This document shows, piece after piece, positions 54,990-64,000 of a stretch of 64,000 nt of DNA. The position numbers and the translations under genes are program-made. The number at the start of each line of letters is the position of its first letter. Position 1 is the first letter of the stretch. The notes under the pieces were generated by a model. It ran no database searches and was not told the origin of the DNA. It worked only from the letters and a program-made list of their open reading frames with translations. This DNA comes from Castanea sativa (Eukaryota > Streptophyta > Magnoliopsida > Fagales > Fagaceae): positions 62,268,757 through 62,332,756 of the forward strand of contig NC_134023.1 in the NCBI RefSeq assembly GCF_040712315.1, in the 5' to 3' direction.

Positions 54990-57900
54990 AACATCGTCTA
55001 GAAAATGGATGAAATACATAAATAATGAAAAATAAAAATACCGACATTCTTGGCCAAAGGGTCCTTGTCAGCTTTAGGTGGAGGGTCTTGAGCAAAAGGG
55101 TTCTCAGCATCTTCAGCTTCAGTAGACGGGCTCAGAGGAGTGATAGGGTTCCCCACAGCAACCTGAGCCAAAATGACGCCATCATTTTTTGGATCCCGCT
55201 CTGACTGAGTGGAGTCGTCACTTTCTTCAAGAGTGGTGTCACCAACTGGAGTAGACGGCAAAAGGTTGTCCATGGTGACCTTAGATAAATCCAAATTTGG
55301 GTAGACGTACTTGACTATTTCAAGCAATCCTCAAACCCGTCACCATAGTAGACAGCGCAGGCATCAATAAAAGGCTAGGAAGCCTTGAATTCCATTCCCG
55401 CGTCAGCCTTCGCCGTCTCCACCTGCTCCACTAAGGCCGTCAACTCCTTCTGCATGACCGCCTTAGCCTTTTGCTCTTCTTCCTGCTGACGGGTCTCCTC
55501 CTTCAGTTTCTCTTCTAGCTTCATCACCTTCTCATTGAGAGTGTGAATGGCGTCCTTGTATTGATGTTGTTCGTTAGTCAGCTTTTCATTACGCTTCCTA
55601 AGACGAGTGATAATCCCTTCCTCAACAACGCACCTGTCTTGCAGGGCTTTCATGCGAACCAAGGCCTGAAAAGGAATTATAACCGTCAGCCAATGAATAA
55701 AATAGAGGAGTAGGAGGAAATTTAAAACGTACCTTTCAGAGGTCAAAAAGGCCTAACACCCCTAACTCCTCCGTCTCGTGGTCAGCGCACGGTTCCACGT
55801 CTGTCTCCTTAATGATTGATTCAACCATTTCGACAGCGTAACCTTTGTGTGTGAGAAGACGACGGGTTCCCCCACCGACGGGGCCAGCTCCCGTCATCAG
55901 ACCTTTGCCAGCTCCATGAGTAAGCTTTGAAGGTGACGACTTCTTCTACTTCACGTCACAAATGGAAATGCCCATCCCTTTCTTAAGAGGATGATCATCT
56001 TTCCCTTCACTCTTCCTTTTGGGAACCCCCTTGGTAACGTCCTTGAAAGCAGACGACGAAGGCCCGTCCTTCTTCTTCTTCTTCTTTTTCGCAGCGACAG
56101 CCCTCACTAAGGCCCTTTGTCTTGTTGCCTCCATTTTTGCAAAGGACAAGAAACCAATGTTAGGAAGGCAGACGCCGATAAAGACAATGGGACGAAAGAA
56201 AAAGGAAATATTACTTATGACGACGAGAGTAAGCGTCTAATCTGCGAGCTATAGGCATTAGCTCGGGACCACCGCAAAAAGCGTGTAAAGTGTCAAGGGT
56301 TATTATATCCCAACACCTCCGTTCATCAAGAAGGATCTGCAAAACTAGACGGATGAAGGCTTCCTGCTCTCCTAAAATGTGAGGGAGGACGCTAGCTGCA
56401 TAATAAAAGAAAGTCGGCGACATTTAAACCTTGAATCAACATCAGATATACACAAAGTAGATGACATTAAAAGATGTAAATGGTACTAAACCTAATTCTT
56501 TGATGATGCCCTAGGTATTGTCAAAACCATGACTCATCGTCACCCACTTGTCCTGACAGCACACCCAATCCGTCCCTTGAACAAAAAAGTACCTACTCTT
56601 CTAATTCCTATTCGAGTCAAGCAGTGGCGGAGCCAGAATTTCAGTTTAGGGGGGGCAAGATCAAAAGACAATAATTAAAAAAAATCTTAAAAATATTAAT
56701 CGATATTACTAATAAAATTATAAATAATAGTAATTGTCATAAAAATATATTAAAATTTAAACAACTGTAAAATAATTAAACAATTGTAAAACAACCAATT
56801 CATGGTTACTAACAATTAAAGTAAGAGATTAGTTTATATACACAAATATTAGACATCAAATTTGATTCCTTATAATAATTTGAGAAAATAAATTTTCAAC
56901 TTTCTTTCTTTATACTTCTAATTATTTAAAATTTATATTTATGGTAAAAACTCAAATTTTGAGACTATGAAAAAAATAAGAGATGGAGGTGAAAAAGATA
57001 ATGGATGCTTTATTGGTTTAGTACCATACAAGACATTATTATTTTGTGTAAAATTTGAGTTTCATGGGTTGTACCTAAAATGAAAGGAAGGAATTTGAAA
57101 AAAAAAAAAAAAAAAACCTTGAATGATGGTCAAAGTGTACACAGGCTTTAACTTAAGGGCAAAACTTAGGTACAATACATTAGGTGCTGTTCCTTAGGTT
57201 TTCTTCCTAAGATTCAACCATGTAACTACTTAACTAAAAAATACATTTCCATCTCATGAGAAAAAATCAACATGATAGAATATTAATAGGGCAACCTAAG
57301 GAACAACACTTAAGTATTTTACTTAAGTCTTGCACCTAAGTCTTGCCCTTTAATTAAAATAAAAGATGATAGGTGGTGGCCATTTACTTCAGTGTCAGGC
57401 TAATTGATAAAAGTGGGAGTAGTTCTTTTAGTAACATTACAAAATCTCACAATATTTTTACAATAAATTGAGATGTTAGTACCTTATAGATCAAAAATAA
57501 AATAAAATAAAATAAACATTCTAAGATTCGTTCCGACTAAAAGCATGAGTGTTATGAAAATATTGTAAAATTTTGTTGTGTTTCTAGACTAACTTAAGTG
57601 GGGGATGTGTTTTTTTTAATTTATTTTTTCATATCATGGTATAGTTTGTGTATAGTAGAAATAGGAAAATATTTCTTTGTTTTACACTTGTACTATTCTA
57701 ATGTCACTTTTACTATTCTAATGTCAGGAGGGGCAAAAAAAACTAAACTAATAAGAAGTATATATAAATGGTTTTTTAGGTGGAGTCAGAGGGGGCAAGT
57801 GCCCCCCCTCTCCCCCCTCTGCCTCTGCCCCTGGAGTCAGGCATATTTGACACAAGCCTAAGTGTCTTCTGCCTCGCTGCAAAATGATATATACCCTTCG

Positions 57901-58588
57901 ACAAGGAGATGTGTTGTGGTTTGTAACACCAAAAGAACTCATCCAAAGTTAACTGACAGTTTCCTCCACTAAGGCGACCCCAGATGACTTCGGCCCCTAT
58001 AAATATCCTCCAAGTATTTGGAGCAATTTGACTAACGGACAGACCAAGGTAGGTGGCCAACTGACGGTATAGTGCCGTCAAAGGAAGCCTCAATCTAGTC
58101 GAGAACATGGCATGATACATGCTGACGTCCATGATCTTACTAGAGTAGCATTTCTCATACTTCCCAATTAGACGGATTGGGATATTATCAAGAATTTGGA
58201 AGCGATCCTTTAAGCCATTGAATATTTTGGTCGTCATCATCGGATAAAAGTCATTCACTGTCCAAATTTTGGGGAGAATAAAAGGACGAGTGTGACCATC
58301 ACTAGGGCTCCTAGAGCTTCCTTCCTTAGGAGCTCCCTCATCGCCCCCGTCATCTTCACTCACGTTCACTTCAACCTCTCCTCCCTCATCATCACCATCA
58401 TCACCCTCTACTTCCTCACCCTCCTCTCCAACCTGACTCTCCACTTCGTTGTCAGGAGAATGGGTGGACGGCTCCCTCTTTGATGACCCTAAGAAGCCCT
58501 CCTTTTGCTCATGACCTAACGGGAAAACTTCGCCGTAGTCCACTCCATCGCGGACTGACGACTGCTCACTCGTCACTTCTATAAACAT
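54990..58588 (-). pseudogene. Antisense gene of element 3, interrupted by a hAT element
   Basis: Start: ATG at 58588 (MFIEVTSEQSSVRDGVDYGE), about 268 bp after a TATA box. The N-terminal part is acidic (EGEEVEGDDGDDEGGEVEVN). It then has the conserved domain RFQILDNIPIRLIGKYEK, MFSTRLRLPLTALYRQLATY, SQIAPNTWRIFIGAEVIW and LDEFFWCYKPQHI. At NMPDS (57842) a 1.2-kb hAT element interrupts; the frame resumes beyond it with KSRYFFVQGTDWVCCQDKWV (56590-56530). Later exons hold MKALQDRCVVEEGIITRLRK, a long coiled coil (55650-55380), and an acidic tail (DSTQSERDPKND, 55327-54998). An acceptor ATTCCTTTTCAG|GCCTTGG is at about 55666. The conserved domain corresponds to VVIPMIAFIEGGMRIP...QCAPNVFRI of element 2. 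Unknown function. Confidence 0.8.
56622..57833. mobile_element. hAT-type non-autonomous transposon nested in element 3, 1.2 kb
   Basis: Left end CAGTGGCGGAGCCAGAATTT, right end (reverse complement) CAGGGGCAGAGGCAGAGGGG: imperfect inverted repeats of ~15 bp. The flanking 8-bp copies GAGTCAAG (56614-56621) and GAGTCAGG (57834-57841) match at 7 of 8 bases. The CAG(T/G)GGCGGAGCCAG end is common in plant hAT elements. There is no transposase. It sits inside the antisense gene and must be younger than it. Confidence 0.87.
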
Positions 58589-58853
58589 CTATTTACCTAC
58601 AAGCGACGGAGGTATTCTAAGAACCTAAGTTGACGATCTCTCTGAGATTAACGACTAACTAGAATAACGAAAACAAAGGTAAAAGGGCTTACTTGATTAG
58701 CAGACGGCTGCTTGAAGGATGACGGTCTTAGTGAGCAGATGGCAGCAAAAACGATGAAACCAACGAGTTAACGAGCGCAAGAAAAATCAAAATGACGAGT
58801 TCACCCTCACAATCAGCGAAGATGAAATAAGAGAAATGAGGGGAGGGAGGGAG

Positions 58854-58863
58854 ATATATATAG
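58854..58863 (-). promoter_or_regulatory. TATA box of the antisense gene, element 3
   Basis: On the - strand GTCTATATATATCTCCCTCC lies about 268 bp upstream of the ATG at 58588. The distance is nearly the same as in elements 1 and 2 even though the surrounding sequence differs. Confidence 0.55.
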
Positions 58864-59079
58864 ACAGAAAATGCACAAAAGACGAAGCGACACCCTCGTC
58901 CAAAAACGGGGCCAATTAGCTCATGCCATGTGCCCAATCATTTAATAAAGGTTACTCGATGAATCACCCATAAATGACCTTTCTTTTCTCTAAATAAATA
59001 ATAATTAATAATAAGATCTGTAAAACTAACTCCATAACCCGTCAGCTTTAGTTGACGAGGCTATGGAGTAGGGGGTAGT

Positions 59080-59735
59080 TGAAAAGGGTAGTTTTGTAAT
59101 ACTGATGTTCACCCATGACAAGGCACAAGGCGACGGTCGTAAACAAAGTCGTCAGCTTCACCCATGAGAGACGACCTTGTTGTAAAGTCTACAACTCCAC
59201 CCCATACCTGACGGCTGCATCTTGGGCATAGTAAGCTAAAAGGGATAAGTTGAAGAGGATAAACTGAAGACAGTAAGCTGAAGAGGATAAGCTGAAGGCA
59301 ATAAGCTGAAGGGATATATGAATCTTTGACGAATCTGACATGGCCTTGCTTGGTCTCCACGCATGCGTGTATAAGGAAATATCTTGCGCCCCACACTTAC
59401 CCCTAATCAAGAAGACACCTATAAGGAAAGGATTCCGGAAGATACGCTGATTAAAGAGGTTCTCTCCTATAAGGAAAGAACTTCTGGACCAAGGCATGGA
59501 TTTTGACCCTACACGACTATAAAAACCCCAAAACCCTCATAAACCAAGGTACGCATAATTCACCCCAGCTTTGGCACTCTAGAATTGTGAAAAATTCTCT
59601 AACTTGACCGTCGGAGGGTATTTGACCGGTACCACACCGGTACCTCTCTTAAGGTCTTCAGCTTTTGTGTTGTGCAGGATCTTGTCTAGGGCACGTGAGG
59701 ACCATGTGGCTTACTGACGATTTTAGGCATCATCA
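59080..59735 (+). repeat. 3' LTR of element 3 (start approximate)
   Basis: A purine-rich GGAGTAGGGGGTAGT precedes TGAAAAGGG at 59080. Position 59103 (TGATGTTCAC) is an alternative start, as it pairs better with the end GGCATCATCA at 59735. It contains a TATA box (CTATAAAAACCCC, 59518) and the downstream motif GACCGGTACCACACCGGTAC (an inverted repeat, GGTAC/GTACC). Confidence 0.7.
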
Positions 59736-61017
59736 GCTATCAACTTCATTTTCTTTTGTTCTTCCATGAAGATGAGGCAGATGCATGTTCACAAAGCTTG
59801 ATGTGCCGGTTTAAATAAAAGAGATGAGATTCTAGAAGGAGAATGTCTAGATCTAGATTGCCATAGAATTGAGCAACCATGATAGCTATTGCAATTGCTA
59901 TTGGCTTCTATGTAAATTAAATGCCTACAACAAATATAGATGTGGCAATTGTGTTTATTGGAATTCTTTTGACCGTATTTGATCTACAAATACATTAGAG
60001 CGAAAAGTGAATTTATGTAGTGAGACTGATTTACAATTAATATGAAGTATGTAATTTGGATTTTGACCTTGACCTTGAGCCAAGTAAACATACAAAGGTT
60101 ACAATCCTTTGCAAATAGATTTCTTATTGTCTTAATGTTGCTTTAGTTTTCAACATTATTTTCTATAAAAAATATATATATATATATAAATATTTTTTCT
60201 TTCTTTCTCCCTTTCTTTTTTTTTTCTTTCTTTTTAGCTTTTTCTTGGTAGGCAAATCAGCCTTTCCTTGATATTTTTGCTTTTAGCTTTTTCTTTTAGG
60301 TTGATTAACTAAATATTTATTTAACTAGCTTTTTCTTTTAATATGAGACTGATTAATTAAATATTTATTTAACTATCCCGTGCGATATTTGACAACTCAA
60401 CTATTGAGTCAACAAAACATCCACCCTATGATGCCATTAACTTTATCCGTCAAAGTCTTTACTGAAAATGCTCATTCAGTTACTAAATCAATCCATCTCT
60501 ATTTTTTCAAATGCTGAATTAATAATTCTCGTTTTTTAGGAAAAAAAAAAATCCATAGAAACTGGGTGAAGATGATTAAATAATAATAATTTTCACGTGT
60601 GAGATACATATGAAAACATTACGATTTGTGCAGTTTAAGCCTTTAAGGCCAACCTACCCTGTTTGTTGTTGACTTTGGAAAAATTATTAGACTTTTTTTT
60701 TTTTGATAGGCTTAGACTTTTTTCTTTGATTTGGAATCAAATGATTAACTCAAACACCATAGTGTTGATAAGCACAATTTTGAAATCCCAATGCTATTCC
60801 AAAATTCTAGAGAGAGAGAGAATAATTGGAAATCCCAATGCTATTCCAAAATTCTAGAGAGAGAGAGTTTTGACGTAAAAAGTAAGGGGTTTTTTTGGCT
60901 AAAATAGATGAAAAATTTTAGATACACTGTGAATGCTCTAGTGTTACACATACCAATAAATACATGCATAATTATTAGGCAATTATTTATTTTACAAAAC
61001 AAAGAATCACTAAGGAG
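59736..61017. other. Intergenic, no gene recognised
   Basis: Contains two short tandem duplications: AGCTTTTTCTTTTA with TAACTAAATATTTATTTAACT/TTAATTAAATATTTATTTAACT-type copies at 60285-60374, and GAAATCCCAATGCTATTCCA with AAATTCTAGAGAGAGAGAG at 60781-60820 and 60828-60867. No gene. Confidence 0.55.
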
Positions 61018-61026
61018 TTGTGCATG

Positions 61027-61152
61027 CCAAAGGTTTTATAGCTGAATTGGCACCTCCTCATGTACAAAGTACTTAGGGGTTTAGGGGGGAAAAGGGTTCG
61101 AATTACAGGGTTAGCAGCATGTTGTAATTATTTCTCAAAAAAAAAAAAAAAA
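61027..61152 (+). mobile_element. tRNA-derived SINE, full-length copy
   Basis: Box A TAGCTGAATTGG (61039-61050) and box B GGGTTCGAATTAC (about 61088-61100) fit the internal RNA polymerase III promoter of tRNA-derived SINEs. The body ends GCATGTTGTAATTATTTCTC and a poly-A tail. Flanks TTGTGCATG (61018-61026) and TTGTGTATG (61153-61161) are an 8-of-9 target duplication. A second copy is at 32383. Confidence 0.87.
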
Positions 61153-61161
61153 TTGTGTATG

Positions 61162-63225
61162 ATTGCATGAAAGTTTTAACTTCTTCTCTCACCCAAACTC
61201 AATTAACACCAAACTACAATGCTTTGACCTCTATGCAATCCAATAAATTTTTAAATTTTGGGACATTGAAATGAATATAGGGTTTTTTCTCCCTTATTTT
61301 TTAATATGTTAGAATTCGGTGGATATATTAGGAAATTAATTTCAATTTGGTTCCAAGTATATGATGATCGGTCAGTATAATATACTATTTTTTTTTTAAG
61401 AGGAAAAAAAAATCTGGGGAGGTTAGTTTTTATTTTTATTTTTTAAGGAAGCAAATTGTGGGGGTTAGTTTTTTATTTTGCACAGAGGTAAGGAAAAAGG
61501 CAATACTTAGAGATCTGAAAGTGAAAAGAAAACAGTTCAAACACCAAAATAACACAGTTCAAACATCAAAATAACACAATAAATAAAAAATATTAAAAGG
61601 AAAAAGAGATTACAGTTGAAAGCACACTGATTCTATCGTCTACTATAAATTTAGACTTCTTAATTATAGCATGTGTTCTCAATTACAACAAAAACCCAAA
61701 AAATTTTAATTTTTTAATAAATGGTCCAAATTCTAAGACATTGCAAATTTGTAAATTTTTAGTGGTTAGTGGATTTAGTGATCATAAACAAATTTTCTTT
61801 AAAAAAGTACAAAGTTTCTCTCCAAACTAATTAGAAGAAAAACTCTTTAAACTCTTCATATATCTTTATATTGAATTTGAATTTTAAAAATCTAACTGAT
61901 GGATTGTATGTTCTTATTATATTCTACATGTTTGTAAAATTTCAAGAAAAGCAAAGATCAATTGCTATATAATCAAGCAAATGTTGAACTTTCAAGTTTT
62001 GTGATTTAAAATTATGCATAAAAAATATGTTTATTGGTCAAATAGTTAATAATATCAAATTGGAAAGAAACTTTGTTTTAAAAAAATGAACAAAAGAAAA
62101 GCAATAAACGAAATCATAAGACATGGATAAGGTTTTTACCTTTTTTTTCCCCAAAATTTTCAAGAGTCTGATTTATAAATCTGCAAAAATTCCAAATCCC
62201 AGGAGGACAAATTTTTAAAATTTTTAAGGAAGATAAATTGGGTTTTAAATCACATATGAGAATACGCCTGTGATTTCTAAGGGTAAATTTATCATAGATG
62301 AGTGAGCATACGCCTGAGGTTTTCCATTATAATATAATTTATAAGGATAAACCCAATTCATCACATATAAATTAATTTTTTCAAAACCCTTTTTTTTTTT
62401 TAAGAGAAACCTTGAAAATTTTATTAATGTAAACCGAGTCAGATCGTAAAATTTACCATTGTACTCATCTATAAATTTATCCTTGTCTTATAAGTTTTGC
62501 CCATGATGGCATTAAAAAAGTAAAAAGAAAACACAAAACGCATTAAAGAAAAGGTACATATCTCATAAACATAAAAATAAATACATACCCTTTTTAAAAG
62601 AATAGTAAGTGGGAAGATAATTCCTATTTCAATTAGGAATAGTAAGTGGAAAGTTCTATTGGGAAGAGTTTTTATTTGTAGTTTGTGAGCCGATGGCAGG
62701 TTTTTTGGCTTTAATTTTTAGAAATAGCTGAGAAGTTTGTATTTGTTCAGGACTAGTGGAAACTTATAAGAATATTTATCTGATTTTTTTTTTCAATTTT
62801 GTTTAATTACAATTTTAGTCTATTTTTTAATTTTTAGGAATAAAAATTATCTATTTAGATTAGGGGTATTTTTGACAATTTTTTAAGTGATAACTAAATT
62901 TCTGAATTATCTTAATATATAAAGAAGAGATAATTATAATATTATTTTATATAAATGGCGAAAGATGGTACTAAAAAGACTTTTCTAAAATATATCATGA
63001 TCTAGCGACTAATTTGAACATATCCAAGAATATTTAAAAAATTATACACCCCATTCCATAGAATACATGTAACATATTACATTAAGTTTAGGGTTAATTG
63101 CAGTTAACACACCTATGGTTTGGTCAATTTTAACAAAACCTATCAGTGGTTTAAAAAATCGTCACTTAACTCATTTGGGGTGACCTCCATTAGACAACCA
63201 TAACCCACCTTTCCCATCGTGAAAA

Positions 63226-63263
<38 letters not shown>
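61162..63263. other. Intergenic, no gene recognised
   Basis: AT-rich. A short repeat (GTTCAAACACCAAAATAACA / GTTCAAACATCAAAATAACA) lies at 61534-61579. Bases 62975-63090 match 25110-25212. A common plant repeat start, GGGTTAATTGCAGTTAACAC, lies at 63091. The segment ends in a (TA)n tract (63235-63261). Confidence 0.5.
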
Positions 63264-63266
<3 letters not shown>

Positions 63267-63681
63267 GGGGAATAGAAATTTGATAAGGTTAGATTGCCAC
63301 GTGTTATACCTGAGGCCGAGGAGACTATTGCAGTTCTGAGGAGATCACACCCTCGGACAGTAAGGCCACGTCAGTGGCATGTTACTAGAAGAGGCCATAT
63401 TGAAGAAAAAGAACTTCGGGGAAGGGGTTAGCCCTAACTGAAGGGACGGTGGCTGCCACCACATTTAATACATCCCACCAAACCTCTTATCCGCATTTAT
63501 GTGGAAAAGACCTCTAGACAGTGCTGTCTTGGTTGCCGCAACTCACAAGGGGTTTGGGAAGATGCCTGATGGGACAAGCACTCAAGTGATAACTTGGGCG
63601 ATCAACAAATGAAGGGCCAAGATCATCTAAAGGGAACTATATAATGTGAGAGACCCTCTAGGTGGAGGGGATCGGAAAATC

Positions 63682-63719
<38 letters not shown>

Positions 63720-64000
63720 ACTGTAGTAACAAGAATTGAAGTTGTATATAAGTCTGAAAAATTATATTGAAAAACCACTCTCCTCGGACTTCGCCGAGGA
63801 AGGATTTCTTTGCACGAGTTTGTCTTTCTTTTCTTTCTTATTATCTTTAATCCATTGTGCGTGTTGCTTAAACCACTGAAGCCTAGCTTTTAAGCTCACT
63901 TTCTACAAATTCATTGTGTTGGGCTCTTTGGGCCTGAACACTTCTACCTCTTGGGCTTAGGAATCAAAATGCCGCCCATACATAACATACATACATACAC
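63264..64000 (+). repeat. Partial LTR of a fourth retroelement, running off the window
   Basis: It starts TGTGGGGAATAGAAATTTGA after a TA tract. It contains GAGGCCGAGGAGAC, CACACCCTCGGACAGTAAGG, a 35-base poly-A run (about 63684-63718), TATATAAG near 63747 and the hairpin CCTCGG-ACTTCG-CCGAGG near 63784, the same stem as in the LTRs of elements 1 and 2. GGGCTCTTTGGGCCTGAACA follows. The end is not in the window, or ends near AACA at 63983; a whole or solo LTR cannot be told apart. Confidence 0.6.

Larger units (their letters stand above)
53105..59735 (+). mobile_element. Tat-type Ty3/gypsy retrotransposon 3, 5' truncated
   Basis: The order is integrase relic (53105-54290), tandem repeats (54390-54810), antisense gene (58588-54990, - strand) with a nested hAT element, a purine-rich tract near 59062-59078, and a 3' LTR ending near 59735. 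The order equals that of elements 1 and 2, but the sequences of LTR, repeat and most of the antisense gene differ, so it is another Tat family. The 5' LTR, gag, protease, RT and RNase H are missing. Confidence 0.88.

Overview
This is a nuclear plant sequence, from a woody eudicot. The evidence is AT-rich intergenic DNA, Tat-lineage Ty3/gypsy retrotransposons with a second RNase H and an antisense gene, Tourist, Mutator and hAT-type non-autonomous transposons, a tRNA-derived SINE, and plant-only gene families (GRAS/SCL3 and F-box/DUF295). A rosid tree of the oak/chestnut type is a guess. There are no prokaryotic features, rRNA or recognisable tRNA genes.

Layout. 1-5889: the 3' part of Tat element 1 (+ strand): broken integrase end, ~150-bp tandem repeats, broken antisense gene, 3' LTR. 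8620-9460: a solo LTR of the same family. 9818-21264: complete Tat element 2 (- strand, 11.4 kb) with two ~851-bp LTRs, PBS, gag-pro-RT-RH-aRH-IN in essentially one frame, tandem repeats, an antisense spliced gene with its own TATA box, and a PPT. 21.3-27.2 kb: non-coding, with a LINE-type RNase H relic, microsatellites and a 1.6-kb degenerate ~20-bp minisatellite split by a 368-bp hAT-type element. 27.7-44 kb: a tandem triplication of a SCARECROW-LIKE 3 (SCL3) GRAS gene, all on the - strand. Copy A is a pseudogene, copy B is intact (470 aa), and copy C carries a 778-bp Mutator-like insertion. Each copy has a conserved 5'-UTR exon and a 5'-UTR intron. 44.3-46.7 kb: three Tourist-like MITEs, two of which share one TTA. 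47.0-48.2 kb: a ~570-bp tandem duplication. 50.9-52.8 kb: a truncated F-box/DUF295 gene with a 5'-UTR intron. 53.1-59.7 kb: Tat element 3 (+ strand, 5' truncated) with an integrase relic, a hairpin-bearing 29-bp tandem repeat, an antisense gene split by a 1.2-kb hAT-type element, and a 3' LTR. 61.0 kb: a SINE. 63.26-64.0 kb: part of another LTR running off the window.

How it fits together. The only gene that looks fully functional is SCL3-like copy B, probably a GRAS regulator of gibberellin and root signalling. The most interesting features are: (1) an antisense gene conserved in all three Tat elements, each with a TATA box about 270 bp upstream of its start codon; (2) the Mutator-like insertion in SCL3 copy C, whose ends could act as splice sites that restore the frame and remove a nearby 1-nt frameshift; (3) decay of the retroelement genes almost only by stops explained as C-to-T/G-to-A changes, as expected from cytosine-methylation damage. 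All of this was read by eye; no alignment or database search was run.
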